From contig JALJCO010009025.1 in NCBI GenBank assembly GCA_023101725.1, positions 62,001 through 126,000 of the forward strand: a stretch of 64,000 bases of DNA, in the 5' to 3' direction. A program made the position numbers and the translations under genes. Under the pieces are notes generated by a model that saw only the letters and a program-made list of their open reading frames with translations, ran no database searches and was not told the origin of the DNA. This stretch comes from Atherinomorus stipes (taxonomy: Eukaryota; Chordata; Actinopteri; Atheriniformes; Atherinidae). Every line of letters begins with the position of its first letter. Position 1 is the first letter of the stretch. Of the stretch, positions 1 through 15,600 are shown piece by piece.

Positions 1-668
1 ATTTGTCTATGTGGTTGTGCTTCTTAGTGGTTGTGCTCCTAACATTGTCTCTCTCTCTCTCTTTTTTTTTCCCCTTATTCCAAATGTGGAACTAGCCCTT
101 GTTATTAATCCCCCTTGCTAACAGAATATAAAATACTGTTTAGTGATGTACTCTAGTTACAGCACATGTTGATGCAAATCTTATGATATGCAGTAATTTG
201 GAAACGCTGACTTTCACATGAAAATATGTCTTTTGTTGTCAAAATATTATGTTACTGAAAAAATGGTAGTTTACCTTAATTGCCTTGTGACACAGGTTTT
301 TTCTACAAGATGAGAAATGCAACACTCACCTGACCCCTCTTAGTTTAGATTTCCACTGATCCAGATTATAGTCATATTAAGAGCTTGAATAAAAGCAACT
401 GGAAATGTATTTCTTTACATTTGATCTTGAAGTGCATGCGCATTATTTTGGAAACTGCCGTTTTTCTGTTAACATTGGCCATTATAACTAGTCAAGATCA
501 AACACATTAAATGGGCAGCAGAGGGATCTAATTTGATTGAGAAGAGATGCCAATGAAACCTTTTGATGCCCTAATGTTGGAATGTATCCCCTTTTCTGTA
601 GCCAAGCATGGTGCTGGATGGAGGTTCTGTGCAAAGTTCTATTGAACGTCATGCTTTTCTCCCTACAG

Positions 669-3600
669 GCCGCTGGGGCTGCCAAGAGCTGAAACCATAT
701 ATATACACAACCCCAGTCAGGAAGTTCCTGTGACACTGCTATCAATGTTTACATCCAGCAGGCATTTTTACATACCTTCCTTTCACAAAAGAGTAAGTGT
801 TCACAAGATATTCACAAATAGTGATATTTTGATTAAGCGTTGTGTATGTTAGACACACTGCAACTTCCCTCAGGAGACAAAGCATTTTTCATTTCATTTC
901 ATCTCACTAAATACTCAAGTGATTTAGGTACTGGGTTGATATAACTTTTTAAAGATTGGTTTATTTCTGTCTTAGGTGATCCCACCACGAGGGAAGGCAT
1001 CTTTTAAACTAATTTTCCTCCCATCTGAGGAGGGCAATTTAGAAAACACATTATTTATAAACACATCAGCCCATGGGCTGCTGTCATACCAGGTCAGTGT
1101 ACATTAATAACACCTCCTGCTGTGTATTGCTGTGTATGCTTAGACCATGTTGTCTTTTGTTTTGGTGACATCCTGCCACATATTATGGTGTACCTGTTCT
1201 TCCTCTCCATCAGCTTTTACCCCCTGAAGTCAACAATGCTCATATGTTGATTGGTTGCAAAATAACCTACAAATATTGATTTCATGAGGTTTCCAAGTGT
1301 GATAGCTGTGGACATTCCATGTAATTAGCAGAAATTAGAAGCACAACAGACTTTGAAACACTTGCATAACTGACACTCTCTTCACATTTCACAAACTTCT
1401 GAATGACTTAGCCATTTCTTGTACTTTATGTTCCTTGTGACCTCACCAAAGCTTCAGCAAGATCCAAATCTTTTTTAAACACCCTGAATTATTTGGGGAA
1501 AAAAGCTATCTTTTTTCAGTGCTAATTCTTAACCAACTTGCATGTTTTTGTTTGTTAATAAGCACATAACATTAGCTTCAGTATTCGCTTCAGTGTCAGG
1601 TTACGGTACTGTTTCAGTTCAGCTCAAGGCCACTAAAATGACTGCTTCTTTGTTTCCATGTTGACGACACAAGCATTGATATAATCCACGTGGTAGTTGA
1701 GAATCTTTTTATAAATATTAAGTAATATTTCTTTTCCAGGTATTTGGTGTGGGAGGTCACCAAGCTTCATTAAAATCTTTCCAAAGAAAGGATAGTCTTC
1801 TAATATTCCCTCACATCCAGAGCATTAAGCTGACCCAAACTCAGGTATGTGCTTAAAATGTTTGTGTACTTGTCTGTGAAAGCCCATGCATTATAGTGAA
1901 TAACAACTCATCATTGGAAACAGCTGATTTCCCTTTTCCTGCCAGTCCAGATAAACAAACCTCTGCATACATACACACTAGACCTCTGGGATGCCCACTG
2001 ACTAGCACTCAGTCATTGAATGATTGGATGTGTGTGTGTAGTCAGTGTCAATTAAAAACTGCAGAGCTCAAATCCATTGTACAGATTATTCTTTTCAAAG
2101 TCAGCTGTGATCAGGCATTCATTTACACACATTTTCCAGTCATGCAAAATGAAAGTCAATGCGTAAGAAGCACATAGTTTTTTAGACAAACCAAAGCAGT
2201 AAAAGTGTGTGCAAGAAGCGTGTGAAGAGTTCTCGCCTCCACAACAGGAAGTGGGGTGGCAGTTGCAAAATGTCTGCTGGGTGAAGAGCAGGGAGATGTG
2301 AGCTCTTACAGTCACTCAGGCTACTGCTTGTACTACTTGTTGCATTTTTGTCTCAACAAGCTTCCATTGTTTTAACTTGGTTTACAAAATATTGTTCATC
2401 TGTTCTGCATAGCATTATAGCTCCTCCCGTCATGAACAGTTTTTTTTTTTTACCAACTGCTTTTTCATATTGAAATATTATCCTTATTTGCATTTTCACT
2501 AAGTTGCACCATCATCACCAATGTTTATATGAACTATTTAGGGTGATGTGGGTTTTCACAAAAGCACAGATGCAAATTAAATCCAATTGTAGATGCCTAG
2601 AAAGGTAAAAAAAGAAGAAAAAAAAGTGTCTTCTGCCCCTGTCATTGTTCCAACTGTAGTGTTGTTTTAGAGTTTGCTCCCAATTTATATGTTGGTGTCA
2701 AGACCAAACTTTCTTTCTTGCTTTCTTTCTTTCTTTCTTTCTTTTTTGCTTCCTTCCTTTGTCCTGTCCAGCACCGTAGCAAGTAAAATGATGATCTGGC
2801 TGCTTTGTTGTGTTAAACAGAATTGCTTTGCCAATGCTCATCTTGATAGGCTTTACTTATTTATTGTTTACAACTACATTTTACATAATAGTACTGAACC
2901 TGACAAAAGGAAAGAGAAGGTTGGGAAAAGAGGAAAAAGAATGGACAAAAATTAGAAAGAAAATGAAAAGAAGGAAAGACGCAGATGCACCAAAAAAGCC
3001 AACTGCTGCACCACCACAGAAACACAACAGAGAACATCCCTCAGTCTTTGCTGGAAAACAAAACTGAAAATCATCTACCGGAGGCAGACAAGCTGAGAAC
3101 AATCTAAGTCAGCAGTGGGGAACCTTGGTCCTCAAGGCTCGGAGTCCCTTCAGGCTTTCCATTTCTCCCCCCTCAAGCACACCTGATTTAAATCAAATGG
3201 ATCTAACAGCCAGTCAAGTTCTGCACAGAGACTCATTGATTTGAATCAGGTGTGTAGGAGCAAGGGCAAGTGGAAGACCTGCAGGATGAGGACCAAGGTT
3301 CCCCAGCCCTGATCTAAGTTATAGCAGCATGATAAGATATCCCACACACACAGAGCTGTGACAATGGTCGTTTACTGCCATCAGAATTGGGTGGTCGTAT
3401 TCTGGTTTCTGACAGATGAATAACCCGTGACTGCGAATAGACAGTTACCCTGTATGGAATATCCCGGCCCAAACCACGACGCATGGAGAAGGTCGTGATG
3501 ATGGTGGATAATAGGGCTGTCAACGAATATTCTAAATCCGAATAAATATTTGAATATTAATTAAAGTTCGAGATTAGGATGTAAAAATTAATATTCGAAT

Positions 3601-6600
3601 ATTAAATAAACAGTGGGAAAATATGGCCTGTTACATTAGGCCTACATTTGCTACACTGGTTTGATTATAGGCCGACTGTTTCAAGTTCCATGTTTATTAC
3701 AGCTTGCTCGGAGCATTCAATGTTCCTTAATTTAATTTTTATTTGTTAAGACCTTTAATTCCTTACACAAATTAGGGAGATGTGGGGGGCGGGGGAACTG
3801 CAGTGAGTTAATTTTGTAACGTCTGGGCATTGTTAAAGATGTTAATATTGAAATGAATTAAAAAATACCTAAACAAGTAGTTATGTCTTATATTAGTTTG
3901 TCCTCCTGTTGGCACATTGCTCAAATGGATGTTCAAATATATTCGAATTATGTGTTAATTTTAGAGCAAATATTTGAATGTCATTTTGGAGCAATTTTGA
4001 CAGCCCTGGGGATAATGACCCATCCGGAGCCACTGCGGTCAAGCCAGCCAGATTTCAGAATTACAGCCGAAATATCGCCGGTTAGCTTCACCATGGATCC
4101 GCGAGAGGCAGCTGGCTTGACTGCAGTCCGGAGCCGATAGCAGTCCTTTGCTGGCGCTGCTGTGCTGATACTGACCCACCAGTAGAAGCCTACTTGACAC
4201 TATTGTGCGTCATATCCTCATTAATAGAAGGAGAGAATGGGGAATGAAGACGGAGCTGAAACTCCATCCACGCTTCCCGTTTCCACCAGAGCCCCTCGGG
4301 CACTTATGATGAAGATGCACAGTCAGGACTGGTGGAAACTGGTTGTAATGATGAAGTTCACTGACTCTGGCTGGTGTGACAAATTTCCGATGTTACTCCT
4401 TTACCAAACTTTTCCAGACGAGTGATGAGCCCTGCGAAATAACTGTTTGCACATCAGTTCCTCTCGGGATTCGTGTTGCCATGGTGATATCTTAACTAGC
4501 AAGCTGTGCAGAGTACCGTCTGATTGCTGTTACAAGTACTCCCTGTCGTTTACTCAAAACACCAAGAATCCTTGCAGATAGAAAATGCGCAGAACACAAT
4601 TTAATGTTCCTTTCAGTGGAGATACTCCAATATGTGTTTACATGACCAAATACTCAGGTTAGAAAGGAGTAACCCAGAGGTAATATTCAGGTTTTTAAAA
4701 ACCTGAATATAAGCATATTCGAGTTCTTGCCAGTGTTTACATGGCCGTGCCTAACCAGGTTATTGCTAATATTCCGGTTATGAAAGGGTTATTGGCTGCA
4801 TGTAAACGCAGTGAATGTCTGCATGCAAAATGTGAGGAATAAAAATGCTTTAAGGTGAGTGCAATGGTGCAAATGCAACCCAGTCTCTCTGCAGAGGTTG
4901 GAGGAACAACATGGGGCCCTGAGACCTGGGCCATGAGCAGCAGGGATTTAGAGAGAATTTATGAAGAGAATCAAAAAAATTATTTTAAGTAACGACTTTT
5001 GTGTTTCCTGATGGACCTCCCTGTCCATTATAACTGATGGACAACAAATCATTCACTGCACTTCTTGGTTGAACTGGAGCTTTAGATAACAATATTCAAC
5101 AGAACAGTTTGTTTCTCATGTAAAACTTAGTTTTGCTGCTTCGCATTTTGTTGTTCACCATCTTCAGTGATTTTGCTGCTAATAGCTGTCAGTAACTTTA
5201 TGATACTTTCAAAAGCTCTTCTTATTTAGAATGGAATAGCTATATTGTGCATTGTGCTATAAACACTGGAGTTTAGATGAGTTGCTGGACTAAAAAAAAC
5301 TGCACCACATGCACTGGAAGGAGTGATAAAAGGGCTATCGATGCCTTATGTCTTTTGCCTTTACAGGAAGATGCATCCAACATCACTATACTGGGTCTAC
5401 TCCTGGAGTGCAGCTTACCGAAGAGTCTGCTGAACAATCCTCAGGTACTGTTCCAGATCTGTTGCAGTAGTTTTCAGGCTCTATAAGTCAGCCCAAACAT
5501 TAGTGTCCTGAATCTTTGGATCCATCTTCTTAATTTTACATTTGTGTTACAGCTTCTTGTGAAATCTCAAGTAATATTTTCAATATAAATTTTCTGCATC
5601 AACCTTCAAAAACTCACATATTTTTTTATTTTTTAAAATAGTACTTGGATAAGCAAGATGATATCAGAGGGAGCACACAGGACAGAATTAAATAGAGACA
5701 TCTTGCCAAATAAATTTTTATTTTCGGGATGTGTGATCCTGCACTGTTCCTAATCTGTTTCTTGTTTGCATCCACTGTTCTTGTCCTAACCAGCTCACCT
5801 AAAAGGGACAGCAGGGCTTAGGATGTGAGTGCCTTCTGTTATCTCTAGAACCCCTGAAGGGGGTGAGATCTGTTGCCAAACTTTTAATTGCTTTCTCGTG
5901 AAACACTATAATTGACAAAGAGTACTTGAGTACTTGTGGCACCAGACACAAGATGCAAGACAAAATTGTAGATGACTTAAGCTTGCCATCCTTGTGTTGG
6001 GTTTTATGTGCAGCACTTTGGAGAAATGTTCTAACCTAAATGTGCTTTATTAAGTGGATTGGATTGGTTGCACGAGGGTCTGAGTTAAGGCCTTCAGTGT
6101 GTGTGTAAGATGAACACCTGCTCCTCAGTTCTCTTAAAGTCCCCACTGACAAAATGACCCTCGTTTACAGAGGATGCTGTTCAGTTTTTAAATGAGTCAA
6201 ACGGGAAATTAGATTTGATTTCAAAGGATTGTTTTTGTTTTTATTTTTGTTGATTGCAGGCCTTGGGCCTCCATGGCACCAAGCCAGAGCTTCTGTCCAC
6301 AAATTATCAAGTGGTGATTCACCCACTGGTTTGCAGTGAGATTTGTACTCTTGCTGTGCTGATCTTATCAGTTTTGAGTGGGTGGCAGTCATATGGTGGA
6401 TGTGAAAGATGAAGGGAGGAGATTAAACTGCTGCCTGCCTCTTTCTGTCTGCTCATGCTGTAGACTTATTTTGGTCATTTGGAAAACTCATTAACCATGT
6501 TTTTTTCCATGTTAAGAACGTACTACAAATTAGATTTTTTTTCTTCATCATAAGTTATATTTCAGTCAAGATTAATTTTCACGATTCTTGTCTTTCTATT

Positions 6601-9600
6601 AAGTCCCGGCAAGAATTGGGGAAGAACATGGGGGACCCCGGGGGAAGATCCCTAACCCCACAAAAGCCCCCGGGGGGAAACAGCAGCCCTCTGCTCTCTG
6701 ATACTCAGTACAGAGATGGGGAAATGCAGAGCCCAAATCCCCCCGGGGGACAAAAAGAAAAAAAAAAAAAAAAAAAAAAAAAAAATGTAAACAGTTTGTA
6801 CAAGCACATAGTCAAGATGATTTTTTAAAGCTTCAGTTGCATTTGTTCAATGCATTCTTTTATCACACTAATTTTCCCAGTTTGTCTTATTCTAAGGCTT
6901 GGCCAGCTGATTTTATCTTTATTTTGTACTCTCTTCTTCTACATTCCTGGATCCCAAATTGGCGCTGCCCACTATTTATCTTGATGACTTAAGTTCCTAA
7001 TAATAACATCAGTGGACCGACTGGATGTGTACTGGAATTTTGCTTTACGAATTTTCTTCAGATTAGGGTATAGCGTAGATAAGAATATTTAAATGACAAA
7101 CTGCCTCCTCCTTTTAGCTTAATTTCTTAATTTTCTTATCACTGCTCGTTCTTCACATGCTTCCCTTTCCTTCTGTTTGGTGCATGACTGGTATGCTTTT
7201 CCTGTCCTGTCCCAGGGGTCCTGCCTCCAGAGTGAGGAGCGCCTCAGTCTGCAGATTAATCTGTCGGCACGCGGTGACCAGCCCGCTGACCTGGACAAGC
7301 TCAAGCCCTATGTCATTGAGCACATTTTGTTCCTGCTGGTCGCTCCTACTGCTGGACAGGCTGCATTAGGTGAGTGTCTGACCTCTATGGCTCAATATCT
7401 GGAGGTGAATTCACTTAAGGTGTTTGACGGTGAGTTGCAGTCTGTATACTTTACAAAGGCATCACTGCAGTAAAGTATACAGACCAACTTCAGGGCTCGA
7501 AATACATTTTTAAGTAAAGACGTGCTTGTTCACATGGCAAAAAAAAATCACTTGCTCCAAAAACAATTTAGGTGCACAATTCAAAATTGTGAAATATTGA
7601 CCATGAATTTAATCTTATTAAATGTTTAAAATGAAAACAAAAGATTTTCTTTTTTTTTTTTTTTTTTTTTAAGTTAAGTTTCAGTTTTTTAAAGGTTAGT
7701 TTCTCCTTTTTTATATTTTTCTTTTAGTCTGGTTTGGGTTTTGATTAGTGATGGGCAACGTTAAGTCTTCACATTGTTTTGCACAAAGTTCAATGATGAT
7801 TCAAGCTAGGGTTTTTTATATTAAAAGTATGTAGATATGAACAGAACAGCAGTTTTCTATTTATACAGAAGCAGTTAAAATATTCCTTGTAAAGCTCAAC
7901 TTAAATATTTCATTACCGTAAAATGAAATATTTATGACAAAGAAGGATGAAAATTTCAGGATTTATTAGTTGAAAAATAACAAGTCAGCTGGATGAATTT
8001 CACAGCTGTGTTTTAAACACAGGAGAACAGTATTTGATATTGAATTTCAGCCATCAGGTGTTTCTAGGGCTGGGCGATAATTCAATAATGATATATATTG
8101 ATTGATAGATGTGTTGAAAACGGCCAAAAAAAGTTATATAGGGAAAAGGTTTCCCTTCGTTTTTCATTACAGCTTATCATGTAGCTCAGTGCTGCAGTCA
8201 TTACTTCTTCCCAACCAATCAAAAACGCAGACCCAAGCACACTCTGTCACCAAGCCTTTGCCCCTCTAAAACCACAACAAAGGGCACATGTGTTATAGGA
8301 GATGTTGCAGCAAGGAGAGGCGAAGGAAATTGGTCTGCGAAAAGCATAATTTCCCCTACACTGACTCAGTCGTGGTGGGCCACCGCGGCTATATCGTTAA
8401 CAGGTGACACACAGGTGCTCTCAATGGCTGAAATGCAAGAAGACGTTTCATCCCCAGCCACTACCACCTTAACCTGACTCCCGCCACCTGGTATTTGCAA
8501 TACCATCTGGGGAGGGAGTTAACCCGATGTCATTTCAAATTAGTCTTTTTTTTCTAAAACTCTTGCATGTGATTGGATAGAAGATCTGTCCGTCATCTTG
8601 ACTGACACGCTACTTCAGCCACTCACGTTGAACCGAATGACGCAACCCGTGACGCAACTCAGAGCGACACCAGAGCCACCACGCATAGAGGATCGAGTTA
8701 TCAAAACATGTTATCAAGCTCAAAAAGCTTCAGTCAAACAACATGGCGGCGGCGGCGACAGCTAGTACGAGCGGTGTACAGTCTGTGAACGACTGCTGTC
8801 GCCTGTGCTTCTACATCACATCCGGCCAAAACGCCGCCCATCCTTCAAAAGTCCCACCCGCGATTAGTGATTGGCTGCTATTATTCTCTAACCAGACGAA
8901 ATCACCTATAACTGTCGCCTTACTCAGATGGAGTGCGTGAGGAAAGGGAACGCCCCCGCGTGTACTTGTTGAACGCACCCAGATGATGTAAATCAGGTTA
9001 CTACCACCTGTGGATTGTCTGTGAATTCAGAGCCAGGGCGCAACAGACTAAAAACGGCAATAAGAAATAAGAAATAATTGTCAGAGTAAATTAATACTTT
9101 TATTGAATTTCCCTTCTGAGATTAACAGTGTTTTTCATTTCATTTCATTCATTTCATCTCATTTTTTTCACTTTAGCGCCACACAGTAATGTGTTAACGT
9201 GCCCAGCCATATTGGAAATAGTCTACAACATGTCACAGTAAAGTATTTTTAGCTCTTTAAACAAATTTGCACAATTTCATGCCTCTTCTGTTCTCACACA
9301 CACAGTGCATACATCATCCTGTAGATTTATATGTGTCAGTGTTTGTCGGCAGCACCTCCTTCACACTCGTTAGGACCTTATCTGCCAGCACAGGTGCTCC
9401 ACTTTTGTAACATGGCTGCTACTGTCTCGGGTGCAGGCAACAGCTGCATTGGCAGCCATTAAAATTTCTTCTGAAATTTTCTAGTTGACTTTTAATATCT
9501 GACCATAAGCCAGGGCTGATCAGCCAGAGGCTTCTTTGCCTATGCATGTTTTGTTTTCAACCCCAAAGCAGTGCAGAGGTAAAAATCTCTTCACTGCAGC

Positions 9601-12600
9601 CATAAGGAATCGACAAAAAAAAAGTTGCTAAAGGGATCTGAAGACTTGCTTATTATAGAAACAAAGGCTCCAAGTTTGCCACATTTCAAGTTACTGGCTT
9701 TTTCCACTTGCACAGGTACATGTGTGGTCAAAAATCAGGTGCACTCCTGCAATTTTACATGCACAAACTTGAACATGGTTTTTCAAGCCCTGAACTCTGT
9801 CATTTATAAGTTGTGTTTTAGTATAAAAGATAGTCTATTTAAGTGTATTTTTTTAAAGTATTTGTCTTGGCTTTCTATTTTTTTCTTTTTCTTTTAGACT
9901 TTACTCGTGTTACCTCTAATGTTTTATCTTTCAGACTTGGTTCTGTGGGGGAGGACTATCAAAGCAATAATTCAAAAGGTTGAAATAGAGCCTTTATGTT
10001 GATGTTAGATGTAGATTTAATGAAGCATCGTCTTTCCCATTCTTTTGAGCTGTTTTTAGTTTGATTCATTATTCCAAAAAACATGAGATCTTGTTTTGGG
10101 GGATGCACAGTGGTGTGGTGTTAGCACCATCACCTCACAGCAAAAAGTTCCTGTTCAAACCAGCTGGGGCCTTCCTGTTCAGAGTTTGCATGTTGTCCTG
10201 GTGCATGTGTGGGTTTTCTCCAGGAACTCCAGCTTCCTCCCACAGTCCAAAAAACATGCATATGGGCAAACTGACAATTCTGAATTGACCCCACAATTGA
10301 GTGTAAGTGTACATGGCTGTTTGCCCTGTTTATCTCCGTGTTAGTCCTGTGACGGGCTGGAATAGGCTGGAATACCTCCCATCCGCCCACCCACCACCCC
10401 CAAACCCCAGATTTTTATTATGTGGGTACAGAAAATAAATGACAGTCGTTTTGAAAGAAGTCAGATGAGGGCTGTAAAAGATGCAAGAAGTCATCAGTTC
10501 AGTTTTCTTAGACTCACTTTTTTAAATGATGCTGGGGGCTCAAGTTCTTATGAAATTCCCCACACTTGTCTAAAATAGAGAGTACATTAATTATGTTCAA
10601 TTCATTTACTAAATATTTCCCTATAGTTGCAATTCCACAGTTTTTACACACAGTATTAGACTGTCAGTTGATGGCTTAGATGGGACTTGGCCCTCTGCTC
10701 ATTTCTTATTACATTACTCTCTGATTCACCCTTCACAAATCATAGCTTTGCTCAAACTGTCATGTTTTGTTTGTGGCAGAAAATTGTTGATTTTCATATG
10801 AGGATAGCAAATAACACCTAAACAAGCATTGAATATCCTCTAGTGTTCATTGTTTTAAATTATGTGGATGTCTCCCAACAGGGGTTGGAAAAATAGGAGT
10901 GCATATGTTAAATTCTGGAGTAAAAAAAGCTCTATATAAAAGTAAGTCATTTTCGTCTTTGCTTTATCATTGCATTTGCATGAAATTACTCTGGCTTTAA
11001 CAAGATATCTCACATCTCCAGGACATGCAGGTGCTATCAAAAGTGGAGGCCAGCCTTAGCTTTAATCAAATTCTTCTGAGACCAGAGGCAAAAAACTTCA
11101 CTGAAGTGGGTACCTTAGCATGCAGAGGTATGTCTTTCAGCTGAGATATTTTCTTCTCAACCGATGATTTATGTGAGGTGAAATTGCTCTTATGCCTAAT
11201 ATCTTAAAGTTGACAGTCCTTTTTTTCTTGTTCCAGGTTCATTGCCAGGCCATGGACAGAAATGCATAAGTCATATCAGTTTGAATATAATGGGAAATAA
11301 GACAAGCTCCAGCTTTTCTGGACTACATATCACACACAGGTAAGATGGAGGAAAGCTGCTGCCTTCACAGTCAAGCTAGGAGCGTTAGCTAAGCTGAACT
11401 GTTTGAGATGTTTTGGGTTCCAAGTGTTAAGATGCCATTTAAATGTTATCTTTATTTGTTCATTGTGCAGATGGACAGTGGGGGATTTGCTCAGTCTGAT
11501 TCAGGTTAAACAAAGCCAATCCAACCAAGTGGACTTGTGGTTCACCAACCCCCTCCCCCTGCCCCTCACTGTAATGAATGCCAGGCTCTCGGTAAAGCTA
11601 CAGGGGGTAATGAAGGTATGAACTTATGCATCATGTGGTAAAGGGAAACTAATGCTATCACATAATGATAAAATGATAATCAGTACGCTTGTGTTTAGAT
11701 TGTGGTACATAGATTCTGACCAGTGAAACGTCACATATTAAGATTTGACAGATGGTCTCTGCTGCCCCCTGTCTGACAGGTGATCAACTTCAGCAGTCCA
11801 CTGAGAGTCCCTCAAGGCTGCTGGCATATCCTCTCTCTCCAGATGCTCAGCAGGGCTCTGCCCATCAACCAAATGTTTGAACTGAGTCTGGATACCAGCC
11901 TGGGCACCGCCCTACATATTCCTCTGTACTTCCATTCTTCTTCTTCTTCTTCCAAGGTAAAATAGCAGCTTTGGTTGCTGGTTGGTGTATTGGTTTGGAG
12001 ATCTGGGAAGAAAATCAAAGGTGATTTAAAATGTGTGTGTGTCATCAGGATGAAGTGGTGTTTGAGGGTGAACGAGTTTGTGGACGCCACTGTCCTCTGA
12101 GATTATCTGAAACAGGTGAAACTCTACACCTCACAACTCTGTGCTCTCTATATGTTTTTTAGAATTTATTTTACTAATGTTTTTTCCTCCATAATGTCTT
12201 TTCAGGTCGTTCTGAGTGGCAGCGCTCTCTTCTTCCAGATTTTTCTTCCTCATCTTGGGCTGTAGATAGCAAACTGGCAGCTGAGCTCTGCTCCCGATGG
12301 CAGAGTCAAAAAGACAAATTGCCCTGCAGGTCAGATGGACAAACCAGTTTCCAAACAATTTTGACCATCGTCACCCAGCATTGATGACGTTAATCATATT
12401 TAATGCCATACCTTCTCAGGTGGCCCAGAATCCCTGTTGAGGCATCCTCTACTCTGGACTTTGGTGCTACACCTGTCAATGAGAGCAAAGTGGGCCATTT
12501 GCCACTTTTTTTTTGGATTTGTTTTTCATATTTTAAGATAAACTTGTGAATTTGTCTAATATAAGAAATGATTCTGTGCGTTACAGGTCAAAACATTCAT

Positions 12601-15600
12601 GCTGAAAAATCCTTCGCCTTCTGTAGTTTCTGTTGAGATACGAATCCTTTCACTTTACCCTTCCCCTCTAGAAGCTCTGGACCTCCTGACTAAATGGTAT
12701 ACTGTGAAAAACATGTCTCATACCGCAAAAAATTAATTGACTGTTATTGATGTATTTTGACTTTTGTGGCTGCGATGCTGTAACACTTCCTCCTACGTGT
12801 TTTGTTTCGATTGTTAGGTTTAATATCAGCCCCCTTGCTGTCAACATCAGCACAACAGAATTTTCTCTACTGGCTTCTCATCACAAGGTAAATCTCAATA
12901 CAGCCCATGAAATGTTCATTAAACACATCAGTATGCCTACTTTCTCCAATAACGCTGTCTCCTCTTTCTGTGTGTTTCTGCTCAGGCGGGTGAGAGCGTA
13001 GCTATCAGAGGGGACGGTGTCTTACGGCTGTTGCTGCAGCCCTGGGAGGCCAGAGAGGTCTCTGTGGTCTTTACTCCCTCTGAACACAAACCTACCACTA
13101 CAATTCTTATCATCAGGTACCAGTTCACATCAGCAGAATGTGTTGGCTAATATTTTCTGGCTTTGTAATATTAATTCTGGCTTTGTTATGGTCTTTCATT
13201 GGACAAAAAAGAAGATGTGGCCAAACACACCTGGTTTAATTAGTTTGTCCAATAATGAAAGACAGGAAGCAAGGGGGCTGTCAGTTCAGGAAGTAGTGGA
13301 ACCGTGCATATAGCCCATTACTAACTTTATTTTACTTTTGGGACACTCAGTCTTCCAGTTAGTGTTTAATACTGTATTCATGGCTTCTGTTGTTTTCTCA
13401 AAAGTCGGGCTGCCACGATTTGTCGATTTAATCATGATTATGTCGAAGGAAAAGATAGTTGGCGACTAATTAAATAATTAACCAATTATTTATTGTTTTA
13501 AGCTTAATTTTTCCTCTCAAAATTGCCACTGTATCCTCCGCTGCCTTTTTGTTCCTTTGATGCACGTGTGTAGCTGTAGCTATCGGGATCAACTTTTCTT
13601 GAACTGTATATTAACATAAATAAATGCACACTATCAGTCAAAAGTTTGGACACGTTTTTCCATTACATTCAATGAGAAGTGTTAAAACTTTCAAATAGTA
13701 CTGTAAATATGCTGCAATTTTTGTATGCTTGGATTAGTCGACTTATTGCCAAAGTAATTATTTGTGGCAGCCCTACTCAAAAACAATGAACATATATTTT
13801 TTGAATATAGACATAGTTTTGGTTTTGGGTGTAATTTTTGCTTGTATCTTTGTTTTTCAGGAACAACCTGACAGTGTTTGACATGGTGACTGTGAAAGGC
13901 TATGGGGCCAAAGAGCTGTTGAGACTTGGAGGCAAACTGCCCGGACCGGGAGCCTCGCTGCGCTTCAACGTTCCTCAGTCAACTCTAATGGAGTGTCGCG
14001 ATGGTGAGTGATGCTTGAACTTGGCTGGTAGTGATCCTCTCATACTGAGGTTTTAAATGATTGCTTATGCTGAAAACATGATATTGAAATGTTACAAATG
14101 AGTAATATCAGTGTGTGCCACAAACAGGTCTGCGCACCAGCAAGCCACTTTTTGCCATCAGAAAGAGTTTCAAAGTGGAGAACGCAGGAGAGCTTCCTCT
14201 CACGGTCATGTCGATGAATATTAATGGGTATAAGTGTCAGGGATTTGGCTTCGAGGTGCTGCAGTGTCATTCATTCAGCCTTGAGCACAACTCCTCCTCT
14301 GAGATCACCATTGCGTAAGTAGAATTTGAATTTTTCTGAGTGACAGTACCCATATTTCTGACATATTTTCTACTTCATCTCATTCTTAATGATATCATCA
14401 TGCAGTATGGCAGCTGTATACCTTTTTTTTATACTCTCGTTCATGTATCTTCTATGGAGTCTCTTTCTGGCCAGTTATATTTTTTTTTTGTCTTTCTTGT
14501 CTTTGTTTTTAGATTTACCCCAGATTTCACCTCATCCTGGGTGATCCGAGACCTCACCCTAGTGACATCACGTGGTACCACTTTCCCTTTTACCCTGAAT
14601 GTGACACTTCCCCATCACATGTTGCCTCTGTGTGCTCAGGTGGTTCCTGGGCCTAGCTGGGAGGAAACCTTCTGGGTAGTCACTCTCATATTTACCTGGT
14701 CAGTAGCTTAAACCCAGTTCTCTAAGTGCATATATGCATACATTTGATGGCTTTTGGATATTGTTCGATCATCTCATAGCTGTTGTTGTTCTCCGTGCAG
14801 CTTCTCCTTGTTTGGTGTGTGTGTGATGGCTTTCCATCAAGCCCAGTATATTCTCAGTGAGTTCTCAACACCCAGCATCAGGAGCAACCACAACTCCGTC
14901 CTGTCCCGGGACAGCAATTCAGTCAATAATATCACACCCAATGGAATAAAGTATGTCAAGCATAGTTTTGTTATTATTTCCAGTCATTTATAAGTGCCAT
15001 TCATAGACATGGAGGTAGTGTTCAAATACTTGACATTGCCTTTTTTGTGTCTGTACAGTAAAACAAAAGGCAGTTGCAAGACTTATGTGGACACCTGTCA
15101 CACATCTGACAAAGGTAAGGGGCGCGGCTCTCCGGCTTTGGCCAACAGCCCCGTCCCTCGGCCACAATCCTCAAAGAAAGGCTCTTCGACCACTCCCTCC
15201 CAACAGCAAAAGAAACACAAAGTTTCACTGTATTACACCAAATATAAGTCCAGCTCATCCACAGCAGCAGCTGTGACCATGGATGGAGAGCACGAAGCCC
15301 TGACACTAGAAGCTCCGCTCACCCCTGACATGTGCAGCGGCGACCCACCAGCTTTTATTAGAGAGCTGATTAAAGATACATCCACAGACTTTAAAGAAGA
15401 CCTTCAGAGCACTATACAAGATGCCGTTTCAGCAGCAGTTATGTTTCCCATGGAAATGCCTGTTGGTTTCCCTGATGACATCACACTGTGTCCAGGATCC
15501 AGACCAGATTTATTAGTGTGCGGTGCTGTGGATATGAACTGCAATGAGCACTATGCAGAGAAGATAGATAATGAGAAAAGGGACAGTTCTGAGCCGGAGG

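Noticed and set aside
15022..15306. Minus-strand ORF opposite tmem131l exon 15059-15599
   Set aside because: Shadow of a real coding exon whose frame continues across introns on the plus strand.
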